A stretch of 64,000 nt of DNA from Eubacteriaceae bacterium Marseille-Q4139. Its GTDB lineage: Bacteria; Bacillota; Clostridia; Lachnospirales; Lachnospiraceae. The stretch lies in NCBI GenBank assembly GCA_018223415.1, contig JAGTTQ010000001.1, positions 738,153 to 802,152 on the forward strand, written 5' to 3'. The notes beneath the pieces are model-generated. The model made no database searches. It worked only from the letters and a program-made list of their open reading frames with translations, and had not been told where the DNA came from. A program made the translations under genes and the position numbers. Within the stretch, counting starts at the first letter, position 1. Every line of letters begins with the position of its first letter. Below, one piece after another: positions 8,130 through 16,194 of this stretch.

Positions 8130-8237
8130 TCTCAGCAGCTTTTCCATACCGCAAAAGCCCCGCCGGCAAATGATATGCTCCCTTCTAGGTAGACAGTTGA
8201 AATAATAAAACTGTTTATCAAGGAGGGAGCATTTCTT

Positions 8238-8909
8238 ATGCGTAAATATTCTGCTGAAGATAAATTACGAATGGTAAAGCTTATTTTGGAAGCTAAACAT
8301 AGTATTACATCTGTATCAACAGGCGAAGGAATTCATCCTACTACTTTAGAAGAATGGATTCGTAATTATCAGTCTATGGGTTCAGAAACCTTTTACAACA
8401 AAGGATGGACCAAAAGAACTTCTGCCGAGAAAGAGATTGCCGTACAAGAGTATCTTTCTGGTCTTGGTTCACTACGTGATATTTGTAAAAAATATAAAAT
8501 TTCCAGTACTCGTACACTCAGGCAATGGATTGCGCTGTATAATGGTCATAAGGAACTGAAGGCTTCCAGAACAGGAGGATGTAGTCTTATGACCAAAGGA
8601 AGAAAAACAACGTTTGAAGAAAGAGTGGAAATTGCATCCTACTGCATTTCCCATGGCCATAACTATGCTGAAACATCAGAAAACTTTAAGGTGTCCTATC
8701 AGCAGGCACGAAATTACACTATCAAATACGAAACAGGCGGAGTTCCTGCATTACAGGATAACCGCGGCAAAAGAAAATCGGAAGATTCTCTTACAGAGGT
8801 GGAAAAGCTTCAAGCGGAGTTGAAACTGGAAAAAGCCAAACGGCAACGTGCAGAAATGGAGTTATCATTCTTAAAAAAATTAGAGGAAATCGAAAGGAGG
8901 CGGGGCTGA
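8238..8909 (+). CDS. IS3-family transposase OrfA
   Basis: A 223-residue protein with two helix-turn-helix regions (about residues 1-60 and 115-165) that bind the IS ends, followed by a basic coiled-coil (about 180-215, KLQAELKLEKAKRQRAEMEL). Near the end is a slippery run A-AAA-AAA at 8873-8879, in phase for -1 frameshifting into orfB. The ribosome binding site AAGGAGG precedes ATG 8238. Confidence 0.93.
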   Translation: MRKYSAEDKLRMVKLILEAKHSITSVSTGEGIHPTTLEEWIRNYQSMGSETFYNKGWTKRTSAEKEIAVQEYLSGLGSLRDICKKYKISSTRTLRQWIALYNGHKELKASRTGGCSLMTKGRKTTFEERVEIASYCISHGHNYAETSENFKVSYQQARNYTIKYETGGVPALQDNRGKRKSEDSLTEVEKLQAELKLEKAKRQRAEMELSFLKKLEEIERRRG

Positions 8910-9808
8910 GCCTGATCCGCCACGAGCATATCTATCAGGCTGTCAAAGAAGAACAGAAAGAACACGATTATCCGATACAGGCGCTTTGTAAGATTGGCGG
9001 TGTTTCAAGGGCGGCTTATTACAAATGGCTGAACCATGAAATGTCAGAGAATGAACAGGAAAACCGAAAAATTGCGGAACTGATAGAAAAAATCCACATA
9101 GAATCACCTGATAAGGGTTATCGCAGAATCCGTGATGAGTTGGAGCGTTACCATGACATTGATGTAAATGATAAACGTGTTTTGCGCATCTGCCGGAAAC
9201 TTGGTATCAAATCCACCATTAAATATGCAAACGATAGCTGTACAAGACAGGCTGCAAATCCACAGTACATAGCCGAAAATATCCTGAATCGTGAATTTAC
9301 GGCAGAAGCTCCGAATGAAAAGTGGTTGACCGATGTAACGGAATTTCATTACTATATCGGAAATGAAAAGCACAAGGTATATTTAAGTGCAATTCTTGAC
9401 CTGTATGACCGAAGAATCGTATCCTACCGTATTGGAGACAGTAATAGTAATGCATTAGTGTTTGATACCTTTGATGATGCAGTCAAAGATAATCCTGATG
9501 CACATCCGATGTTTCACAGTGACAGAGGCTTTCAATACACCAATAGAGCCTTTCATGCAAAACTTGAAGCAGCAGGGATGATGCAGAGCATGTCCAGAGT
9601 AGCAAAGTGTATCGATAATGGACCAATGGAAGGATTCTGGGGAATTCTAAAACGGGAGCGTTATTATGGTAAACGATTTATGGACAGAGAATCACTGGTG
9701 GTCATGATAGAGAAATATATCAATTACTATAACAACAGACGTTTGCAGAGGAAGCTTGGTATAGTAACACCAATGGAGAAACACGAAAAATATTTACAGG
9801 CAGCGTAA
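8879..9808 (+). CDS. IS3-family transposase OrfB (DDE integrase core), made by -1 frameshift
   Basis: The frame is open from the slippery site at 8873-8879 to 9808 with no good independent ATG until 9041, so the product is most likely the OrfAB fusion. An HTH_21-like segment (KIHIESPDKGYRRI) leads into the rve domain. The catalytic residues are the Asp in WLTDVTEF, the Asp in FHSDRGFQYTN and the Glu in MEGFWGILKRE. It cuts and joins the IS ends. The frame appears intact, so this copy is probably active. Confidence 0.93.
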   Translation: MRGNRKEAGLSLIRHEHIYQAVKEEQKEHDYPIQALCKIGGVSRAAYYKWLNHEMSENEQENRKIAELIEKIHIESPDKGYRRIRDELERYHDIDVNDKRVLRICRKLGIKSTIKYANDSCTRQAANPQYIAENILNREFTAEAPNEKWLTDVTEFHYYIGNEKHKVYLSAILDLYDRRIVSYRIGDSNSNALVFDTFDDAVKDNPDAHPMFHSDRGFQYTNRAFHAKLEAAGMMQSMSRVAKCIDNGPMEGFWGILKRERYYGKRFMDRESLVVMIEKYINYYNNRRLQRKLGIVTPMEKHEKYLQAA

Positions 9809-9938
9809 AAATCTGCCAGCAGGTGATACCTACTGGCAGAAAAAAATTATATTTTTTTGATTGTCTACTTGACGGGAAGCAGTTCAAAACGCCGTCCGGG
9901 GCTTTGTGCATTTTCGGAGGAACGAAAAACAACAGCTT

Positions 9939-9999
9939 ACAGGCCGTTTAACTCCCTGGCCCTGTGGCAGGCCACGAAATGACCCGGGAGCACCTCCTC
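9939..9999 (-). pseudogene. 3' remnant of oppF inside repeat R1
   Basis: The minus strand here encodes only the last 19 residues of the oppF product (EVLPGHFVACHRARELNGL) plus stop. The match is identical at protein level to the end of the complete gene at 12279. It has no start and lies just after the nitroreductase stop, so it is a by-product of the duplication. Confidence 0.85.
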
Positions 10000-10524
10000 T
10001 CAGAACTTCCCGTCGTGTACCTTTTCCATTGGCAGGGCAGAAAGCTCCGTCCCCGCCCCGTGGGCTGCCGGCATTCCAAGGGAAAGAATGGCTTCCAGGC
10101 GGAATTTTTCCGGGAAACCGAGGCAGCGCCTGACGTATTCCTCCGTTGTCTCCTCCTCCGGAGTCCTGCGGAGCCGTCCCTGGATCCAGCAGCTTCCCAC
10201 GCCCAGGCTGTCAGCCATCAGGTGCATATTGGACAAGACGATGGAACAGTCCTCAATCCATGTGTCGGAAAGCTCCGAATCGCCGATCACCACAATCGCG
10301 GCTGCGGCATTTGCAAGCATTTTTGCAGCGCCGGCCCGGCATTCTGAGAGCTTTAACAGCATCTCCTTATCCCTCACGACGATAAGCTCCCACGGGCGAA
10401 GCCCGCGGCCAGACGCCGACAGAAGTCCCGCCTGTACAATTTCCGTCAAAAGTTTCTCCGGGATTGGTTCTTTTGTGTACTGCCTGACACTGCGCCGGTT
10501 CTGCATCATTTCCAGTAATTTCAT
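10000..10524 (-). CDS. Nitroreductase-family FMN protein
   Basis: A 174-residue nitroreductase-like flavoprotein. The family N-terminus NRRSVRQYTKEPIPEKLLTE and the middle region SASGRGLRPWELIVV are present, and the C-terminal segment has the LSLGMP stretch near the FMN site. It would reduce nitro or quinone compounds with NAD(P)H. Its stop codon falls one base inside the junction with repeat R1, so the duplication breakpoint lies exactly at its 3' end. A GC-rich hairpin (GGATT...AATCC, around 10605-10635) lies in its leader. Confidence 0.82.
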   Translation of the reverse strand: MKLLEMMQNRRSVRQYTKEPIPEKLLTEIVQAGLLSASGRGLRPWELIVVRDKEMLLKLSECRAGAAKMLANAAAAIVVIGDSELSDTWIEDCSIVLSNMHLMADSLGVGSCWIQGRLRRTPEEETTEEYVRRCLGFPEKFRLEAILSLGMPAAHGAGTELSALPMEKVHDGKF

Positions 10525-10825
10525 AGTCTTAACTCCTCTCCTGATATGTTTCCTTTCTTGTACTATGTCCGCTTTGCGGCCATGGGCCTCCGGCGGAACC
10601 TGGCACCAGGATTTCTGCGGGGAACGCAGAATCCAGAATGCACAGGTACAATAACCGTCTCACAGTTATTATACCGCAGGTTTCTCATATAAAAAACAAG
10701 ATTTGCATTTCCCTTTGCGATGTAACGCGATACGGCCAAATATGAGAAAATACCATTCAGACAACTAGGAATATGATAGAGAAATTCGTATATGAGTGCT
10801 ATAATAAAAATCGGGGGCAGAATTT
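10525..10825. other. Divergent intergenic region in the cassette
   Basis: About 300 bases between the divergent nitroreductase and kinase genes. Composition changes from GC-rich on the left to AT-rich from about 10680. A -10 box TATAAT at about 10799-10804 precedes the kinase; the -35 is weak. The left half holds the nitroreductase leader hairpin. Confidence 0.5.
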
Positions 10826-11407
10826 ATGGTACATGGAATTGCGATTATGGGATTAAATGGGTGTGGAAAATCTACACTTGCACATGAGGTCTGTAAATAT
10901 CTTAATTACTTTGAAATTGATTTAGAGGATTATTTTTTCCCAGAACAAAAGAAATCACGGCAATCCATTCTTGAACATCAATATGATGTTGAATGTGAGC
11001 ATTTAGGAGAAATTCCGTATTCTGTGCCTCGTTCAAAAAGAGAAGTACAAGAAATGATTCGTGATGAAATAAAAAGGCATGCACAGTTTGTTATATCTGG
11101 TGTAACAATGAACTGGGATAAAGATATTTTGGAGGCAGTTGATGCAGCATTTATTTTGGAAGCACCAACTGAGGAACGAGTGAAAAGGGTTCAGCATCGA
11201 GAAGAAATCCGATTCGGTTCACGTGTTATGCCAGGCGGTGATATGTATGAACAACAAAAAGCATTTAGAAATATTATAGCTGGTAAAAGTAATCAGACGG
11301 TCGAAGAAAGTGCAAATAGATTGAAATGTGTCAAAGTCAAATTGGACGGAACCAAAAGTATTAACGAAAATGTTGCTATCATTGTGAGGACAATAGAAAA
11401 ATTATAA
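10826..11407 (+). CDS. P-loop kinase-like ATPase
   Basis: A 193-residue protein with Walker A GLNGCGKST (about residues 9-17) and a lid-like region rich in charged residues (APTEERVKRVQHREEIRFG). It resembles small P-loop kinases (adenylate/shikimate kinase-like or AAA_18 proteins). The substrate is not evident. It is AT-rich compared with the flanking GC-rich genes, which suggests transfer. The next gene follows 43 bases later on the same strand. Confidence 0.75.
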   Translation: MVHGIAIMGLNGCGKSTLAHEVCKYLNYFEIDLEDYFFPEQKKSRQSILEHQYDVECEHLGEIPYSVPRSKREVQEMIRDEIKRHAQFVISGVTMNWDKDILEAVDAAFILEAPTEERVKRVQHREEIRFGSRVMPGGDMYEQQKAFRNIIAGKSNQTVEESANRLKCVKVKLDGTKSINENVAIIVRTIEKL

Positions 11408-11450
11408 TTGTAGATTTAGTGATAAGCGAAGAATGGAAGGAAGTATATAA

Positions 11451-12155
11451 ATGAGTATTGACTTAAATTTTTGGAAATATCGAAGCGGCGTATATCTGGA
11501 TAATGCGATGGTGTACCAAAAAGCCTGCTGTGATAATGAGCAAGTCGAGGGATTGGAACAGCTTCCAATCGATGCCATCTTAAAAGAAACAGCAGCAGTC
11601 TTCCACGAGTGGACTTCACTTGACCCATTCAACTACGAGAGAGAAGGGCGCGGTTCTTTCCAGATTTCGGCAACTCCACAAACGGTTCGTTTTGACTGTT
11701 ATTCGATGGAGCGGGCCGATATGAAGCGGTTTTCATCAATTCTGTCTAAATTCGGCTGTCCGTTATATGACCCACAGCAAGGCGTGCGATTTGATAAACT
11801 ATGCGCGTTTTTGATAGATGAAGCTGGCGAATATAAAACACAAGTCGAGCAGTCCTTTTCCCGTTTGCTTCCCCGCTTAGAATTTTCCGCGCAGATAGTA
11901 ACGTGGAATGAATATGTTCAGCTTTCAAAAACGCTCAAACATATACAATATGATGCAGGGATTCACCGGGCAAAAACCATGACAAAGGTAACTTCATTTA
12001 TGAAGTTTGGAAATGCCTGGGCAAACCGCCCTTGTCAATGTAAGACCGCCCAGCTTTCGGACAAAGACCAGGCACGTCAGCTCCTGGGGGAATTACTGCA
12101 AAAATCCATGGAACGTGTTGTAAATGATTTTTTAGAGAGAACTTATTACGAATAA
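11451..12155 (+). CDS. Conserved-looking hypothetical protein
   Basis: A 234-residue protein with no signal peptide or membrane segment. It begins with the motif DLNFWKYRSGVYLDNAMVY and later has a CQCKTAQ stretch. I do not recognise a family with certainty, though the opening resembles small proteins seen beside polymorphic-toxin or immunity genes. It is AT-rich and co-directional with the kinase. Its end abuts repeat R2 at 12175. No function is assigned. Confidence 0.7.
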   Translation: MSIDLNFWKYRSGVYLDNAMVYQKACCDNEQVEGLEQLPIDAILKETAAVFHEWTSLDPFNYEREGRGSFQISATPQTVRFDCYSMERADMKRFSSILSKFGCPLYDPQQGVRFDKLCAFLIDEAGEYKTQVEQSFSRLLPRLEFSAQIVTWNEYVQLSKTLKHIQYDAGIHRAKTMTKVTSFMKFGNAWANRPCQCKTAQLSDKDQARQLLGELLQKSMERVVNDFLERTYYE

Positions 12156-12174
12156 AAAGATGTATTCACCAGAA

Positions 12175-12341
12175 CTTCTTTACGCATAATCCCAGCAGCT
12201 TTTTCCATACCGCAAAAGCCCCGCCGGCAAACGCCGCCCGGGGCTTTGTGCATTTTCGGAGGAACGAAAAACAACAGCTTACAGGCCGTTTAACTCCCTG
12301 GCCCTGTGGCAGGCCACGAAATGACCTGGGAGCACCTCCTC
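12175..12341. repeat. Direct repeat R2 (167 bp), intact copy
   Basis: The uninterrupted partner of R1. It contains the hicB-like tail (cttctttacgcataa), the bidirectional terminator and the 3' end of oppF. Removing the 2.2 kb between R1 and R2 would put hicAB directly convergent to oppF across one terminator, which is probably the ancestral order. Confidence 0.88.
12218..12244 (-). terminator. Bidirectional terminator of oppF
   Basis: Arms GCCCCG and CGGGGC with an inner CGGC/GCCG stem around the loop AAAC. The minus strand runs into TTTTGC. The loop AAA is exactly where the IS inserted in the R1 copy. Confidence 0.7.
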
Positions 12342-13238
12342 GGCCGCAGGCGTCTTCGCAAAGCAGATGTCCTTCGCATAGGGACACCGCTTCGCAAACC
12401 GGCACTCATCCGGCGGATCAATGGGGGATGTGATCTCGCCCTTGATGAGCTTCCGCTCCTTCTTTTCGCCGACCTCGGGAATCGGGACAGCGGCAAGGAG
12501 CGCCTGGGTGTAGGGATGGAGCCGGCGGCGGAACATTTCCTCCGAATCGGCAAACTCCACCATCATGCCCAGATACATAACCATGATCGTGTCGGACATA
12601 TGGCGCACGACGGCCATGTTGTGGGTGATGAACATGTAGGTCAGCCCCAGCTCCTCCTGAAGATCCTGCATCAGGTTGATGACCTGTGCCTGGATCGACA
12701 CATCCAGGGAAGAAACAGGCTCGTCGCAGACGATGAACTTTGGATTTAACGCCAGAGCCCTCGCCACGCCGATTCGCTGGCAGCGCCCGCCGTCAAGCTC
12801 GTGGGGGTACGAGTTGGAGAGGCGCCTTGCAAGGCCGACCGTGTCCATAAGCTCCGCCACGCGGCGGTCAAGCTCTCTTCCCTTCATCTTGCCGTAGATG
12901 AGAAGCGGCTCGGCGATGAGCTGTCCCACCGACATACGCGGGTTCAACGACGCAAACGGATCCTGAAAAATCATCTGGATATCCTCACGGAGCGTCTTGA
13001 TCTCCGAATGGCTGATGCGCGTGATGTCGCGGCCGTCAAACAGGATTTTCCCGTCCGTGGACTCATAAAGATGGATGATGGTACGGCCCAGCGTGGACTT
13101 CCCGCAGCCAGACTCGCCGACGACGCCGAGGGTCTTTCCCCTCTCAATCGTAAACGAAACGTCGTCCACGGCGTGAAGCTGCCCTCCGGAAGAAGAAAAA
13201 TACTTTTTCAGGTTTTTCACCTCAAGAATGTTGTCCAT
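12279..13238 (-). CDS. oppF: Oligopeptide ABC transporter ATP-binding protein OppF-like
   Basis: A 319-residue ATPase with Walker A GESGCGKST, Walker B FIVCDEP and the C-terminal oligopeptide/dipeptide domain with Cys-rich CRFAKRCPYAKDIC, which often holds an iron-sulfur cluster. The ABC signature reads LDGGRCQR instead of LSGGQQQR, a variant known in this subfamily. It is the last gene of the importer operon. With OppD it drives peptide or other family-5 substrate uptake. Confidence 0.9.
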   Translation of the reverse strand: MDNILEVKNLKKYFSSSGGQLHAVDDVSFTIERGKTLGVVGESGCGKSTLGRTIIHLYESTDGKILFDGRDITRISHSEIKTLREDIQMIFQDPFASLNPRMSVGQLIAEPLLIYGKMKGRELDRRVAELMDTVGLARRLSNSYPHELDGGRCQRIGVARALALNPKFIVCDEPVSSLDVSIQAQVINLMQDLQEELGLTYMFITHNMAVVRHMSDTIMVMYLGMMVEFADSEEMFRRRLHPYTQALLAAVPIPEVGEKKERKLIKGEITSPIDPPDECRFAKRCPYAKDICFAKTPAAEEVLPGHFVACHRARELNGL

Positions 13239-13241
13239 AGC

Positions 13242-14222
13242 TTATTTTCCTCCTTCCTTCATCATGATGCATTTCACCATGTGGCCCGGCGCCACCTCCA
13301 CCTTCGGCATCACGCCATGGCGGCAGGCGTCCGTCGCATGGGGACACCTGGGCGCGAAGGCACAGCCGTCCGGAAGCTGTGACGGATCCGGCATCATGCC
13401 GGCGATGGGCTTTAACCGGTGCACCTTCTGGCTGAAGTTCGGCAGGGAGCCGAATAAACCGATGGTATAGGGATGTCTGGTATCATTGTAAATCTGCTCT
13501 AAGGAACCGCTTTCCACGATATCCCCGGCATACACGACGGCCACCCGGTCGCAGACCTCGGCCACGACGCCAAGGTCATGGGTAATGAGAAGCAGCGATG
13601 TTCCCAGCTTCTTTCTTAAGTTCTCAATGAGATCCAGTACCTGCTCCTGAATCGTCACGTCGAGAGCCGTCGTCGGCTCGTCGGCCAGAAGAAGATGCGG
13701 GTTGCAGGCCAGGGCGATGGCGATGACGATACGCTGGCGCATGCCGCCGGAAAACTGGTGGGGGAACTCCGAATGGCGGCGTCCCTCGATGTTTACCATC
13801 TCCATCATTTCCGTGGCCTTGATAAGCGCCTCCGCCCTGGAAAGCTTTTTATCGCTGTGGAGCCGGATCACCTCGGCAATCTGCTCGCCGACGGTGAGCA
13901 CCGGGTTTAAGGCCGTCATCGGGTTCTGGAAAATCATGGAAATCTCGCCGCCGCGGATTTTCCGCATCTCCGCCTCTGATTTCTTAAACAGGTTTTCCCC
14001 GTTATAATACACCTCGCCGGAAACCACCTTGCCCGGCGGGTTGGGGACAAGCCGCATGACGCCGAGGGCCGTCGTCGTCTTTCCCGCGCCTGTCTCCCCG
14101 ACGAGGCCAAGAGCCTCGCCCTTTTTAATCGTAAACGAAATATCGTTGACTGCCTTCACCACCGACTTGTCGACAGTATAGTGAATAGACAGATTTTTCA
14201 CTTCTAACAGGTTCTCGGACAT
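13242..14222 (-). CDS. oppD: Oligopeptide ABC transporter ATP-binding protein OppD-like
   Basis: A 326-residue ATPase: Walker A GETGAGKTT, signature FSGGMRQR, Walker B LLLADEPTTALD, and the C-terminal CAFAPRCPHATDAC cysteine motif of the oligopeptide family. It forms a heterodimer with OppF. The oppF start is three bases after its stop. Confidence 0.92.
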   Translation of the reverse strand: MSENLLEVKNLSIHYTVDKSVVKAVNDISFTIKKGEALGLVGETGAGKTTTALGVMRLVPNPPGKVVSGEVYYNGENLFKKSEAEMRKIRGGEISMIFQNPMTALNPVLTVGEQIAEVIRLHSDKKLSRAEALIKATEMMEMVNIEGRRHSEFPHQFSGGMRQRIVIAIALACNPHLLLADEPTTALDVTIQEQVLDLIENLRKKLGTSLLLITHDLGVVAEVCDRVAVVYAGDIVESGSLEQIYNDTRHPYTIGLFGSLPNFSQKVHRLKPIAGMMPDPSQLPDGCAFAPRCPHATDACRHGVMPKVEVAPGHMVKCIMMKEGGK

Positions 14223-14233
14223 TCTTAGCCTCC

Positions 14234-15142
14234 TTATTGCTTTAATCTCGGATCAAGTGCATCACGAAGGCCGTCTCCGAAAAGATTGAATGCAAATACC
14301 GTAAGCATGATGGCGATGCCCGGGAACGTGATGACATGATAATAGTCACGGATGTAGCTTCTTCCCGTGGAGAGCATGGAGCCCCACTCCGGCGTGGGCG
14401 CCGGGACGCCAAGCCCGATGAAGCTTAAGCCCGATATGTTTAAAATTGCCGTGGCAAGTCCCATGGAAACCTGGACGATGATTGGCGCCAGGGAGTTGGG
14501 CAGCACGTACTTAATCATGAGCCAGATGTCGCCGGCCCCCGTGGCTCTGGCCGCCTCGATGTACTCCTGGTTCCTCACGGTGATGACGGCCGACCTGGCG
14601 ACCCTGGCGAAAGCCGGGATGCTGCCGAGGCCGATGGCGATAATCAGGTTCGACATGGAGCTTCCAAGAGCCGCCACAACGGAAATTCCAAGAAGCAGGT
14701 TGGGAACCGCCATGAAAATATCAATGATACGCATGAGCACGTTGTCCACAACGCCGCTGTAAAACCCGGCCACACAGCCGATGCCGACGCCGATGACGCA
14801 GGCGGCCGCCACGGCCGTAAGCCCGATGGTGAGGGACGTCCGGCAGCCCCAGACAATCCGCGTAAACATGTCGCGCCCCAGCTCATCCGTCCCGAGAAGG
14901 TGCTCCGACGACGGGGCCGCAAACGCATTGTCCAGATGGAGCGTCACATAATCCGGGTCGGAAATCTGTGCCGGGAACAGGGCGCAGACCGTCAGCACAA
15001 CGATGATAAAAAGTCCCACGACTGCCGTCTTGTTCCGCATGAACCGCTTGATAATATCCTTTGCCATGCCCCGGCTGGAAATGGAAAAATCACCGAGATC
15101 GGCGTAATTTTCTGCCGGAGCCGTCTTTTTCGTATCGCTCAT
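14234..15142 (-). CDS. oppC: Oligopeptide ABC transporter permease OppC-like
   Basis: A 302-residue permease with a cytoplasmic N-terminus, a first membrane segment (VVGLFIIVVLTVCALFP), the family sequence LLGTDELGRDMFTRIVWG, and an EAA loop (EAARATGAGDIWLMIKYVLPN). It pairs with OppB in the membrane. The gap to oppD is 11 bases. Confidence 0.92.
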   Translation of the reverse strand: MSDTKKTAPAENYADLGDFSISSRGMAKDIIKRFMRNKTAVVGLFIIVVLTVCALFPAQISDPDYVTLHLDNAFAAPSSEHLLGTDELGRDMFTRIVWGCRTSLTIGLTAVAAACVIGVGIGCVAGFYSGVVDNVLMRIIDIFMAVPNLLLGISVVAALGSSMSNLIIAIGLGSIPAFARVARSAVITVRNQEYIEAARATGAGDIWLMIKYVLPNSLAPIIVQVSMGLATAILNISGLSFIGLGVPAPTPEWGSMLSTGRSYIRDYYHVITFPGIAIMLTVFAFNLFGDGLRDALDPRLKQ

Positions 15143-15143
15143 T

Positions 15144-16112
15144 CTATGCCGCCTCCTTCTTAACAGCCGCTTTGGCAGCCTTTGGTTTCACGTACTGGGA
15201 GCGGATCCGCGGATCCACATAGGCGTAAAGCACGTCGACGATCAGGTTGCAGAAGGCCATGACGACGGCGATGAACAGGATGCCGCCCTGCACAAGCGGC
15301 GCATTCTTCACGTTGATGGCGCTGATAATCAGGTTCCCGAGTCCGGGGATCGCAAACACCACCTCGCTGATGGCGGAACCGCCGAGCATACGGCTGAAGT
15401 TGATGCCGATGAGCGTCATAACCGGGATGATGGCGTTCCTTAAGGCATGGACGCAGATGATAATCATTTCCTTCTGTCCCTTGGCCCTGGCTGTCCGCAC
15501 ATAGTCCTGACGGATGGCCTCCAGCATACTGGAGCGGGTCATACGCATGATGCCGGCCGACGACGCCGTACCGATGGTGATGGCAGGCAGGATCCAGTGC
15601 TTCCAGGAAGTGATCCCGGCCGCCGGAAGAACGCCGAGTTGCACGGAGAACAGCAGGATTAACAAAAGCCCCAGCCAGAAGTTCGGCATGGAAACGCCGA
15701 CCATGGCGATGACGCGGACGATGTTGTCCCAGATGGAATACTGCTTGACCGCCGAAATGATCCCCAGGGTGATTCCGATAACGACGGAAACCAGGGTGCT
15801 CACGATAGTCAGCTTAAAGGTTGTCGGGAACCTGGCAATGATCTCGTCGATCACCGGCTGCTTCGTCGTGTAGGAAATGCCCAGATCCCCGTGAAGGGCG
15901 TCGGCAATGTAGTTTACATACTGCACGAGGAACGGGTCGTTTAAGCCGTTTTCCTCGTTGAACATCGCAATGTCTTCCTCCGTCGCCATATCGCCAAGCA
16001 CGTACTTCGCCGGCTCACCCGGGGAAAAATACAGCATGCTGAACACGAGAAGGACGACTCCAAGCATGATCGGGATCATCATCAGGATCCGGCGTCCGAT
16101 GAATTTGAGCAT
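15144..16112 (-). CDS. oppB: Oligopeptide ABC transporter permease OppB-like
   Basis: A permease of about 322 residues beginning MLKFIGRRILMMIPIM, the standard OppB N-terminus. Start chosen at ATG 16112, eight bases after AAAGGAG; an upstream ATG in frame lacks this. The family EAA loop is RTARAKGQKEMIIICVHALRNAIIPV. It ends one base before oppC begins. Confidence 0.92.
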   Translation of the reverse strand: MLKFIGRRILMMIPIMLGVVLLVFSMLYFSPGEPAKYVLGDMATEEDIAMFNEENGLNDPFLVQYVNYIADALHGDLGISYTTKQPVIDEIIARFPTTFKLTIVSTLVSVVIGITLGIISAVKQYSIWDNIVRVIAMVGVSMPNFWLGLLLILLFSVQLGVLPAAGITSWKHWILPAITIGTASSAGIMRMTRSSMLEAIRQDYVRTARAKGQKEMIIICVHALRNAIIPVMTLIGINFSRMLGGSAISEVVFAIPGLGNLIISAINVKNAPLVQGGILFIAVVMAFCNLIVDVLYAYVDPRIRSQYVKPKAAKAAVKKEAA

Positions 16113-16141
16113 GGACTCATCTCCTTTCCAGATATACAAAA

Positions 16142-16179
16142 CGGGCGGGCGACCGAAACACCGGCCCGGCCCCCGCCCG
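16142..16179 (-). terminator. Hairpin between binding-protein gene and oppB
   Basis: Arms CGGGCGGG and CCCGCCCG, followed on the minus strand by TTTTGT. This is typical of a partial terminator that lets the binding protein be made in excess over the permease. Confidence 0.65.
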
Positions 16180-16194
16180 ATGAAGGTTACTCAT

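Larger units (their letters stand above)
8171..9886 (+). mobile_element. IS3-family insertion sequence, copy 1 (1716 bp)
   Basis: The ends are imperfect 25-bp inverted repeats starting TGATATGCT on the left and TGAACTGCT on the right (17 of 25 match), with 5'-TG...CA-3' tips as in the IS3 family. A 3-bp target duplication AAA flanks it (8168-8170, 9887-9889). The uninterrupted target is preserved at 12213-12250, which proves the boundaries. It carries orfA and orfB in a -1 frameshift arrangement and matches copy 2 at 60555-62270 in length and predicted proteins. Confidence 0.96.
8115..9999. repeat. Direct repeat R1 (166 bp), split by IS copy 1
   Basis: Bases 8115-8170 and 9890-9999 together match 12175-12341 with only about four differences. 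The unit contains the hicB 3' end, a bidirectional terminator and the 3' end of oppF. The IS with its 3-bp target duplication sits in the middle, in the loop of the terminator hairpin. Confidence 0.9.

Noticed and set aside
7920..8170. HicB truncated by the IS insertion
   Set aside because: The hicB stop (8127-8129) is 41 bases before the IS and its length and tail match short HicB proteins.
8910..9040. Gap between IS orfA and the first orfB ATG as evidence of a broken IS
   Set aside because: The orfB frame is open from the slippery A7 run through this gap, and the same arrangement occurs in copy 2; it is programmed frameshifting.
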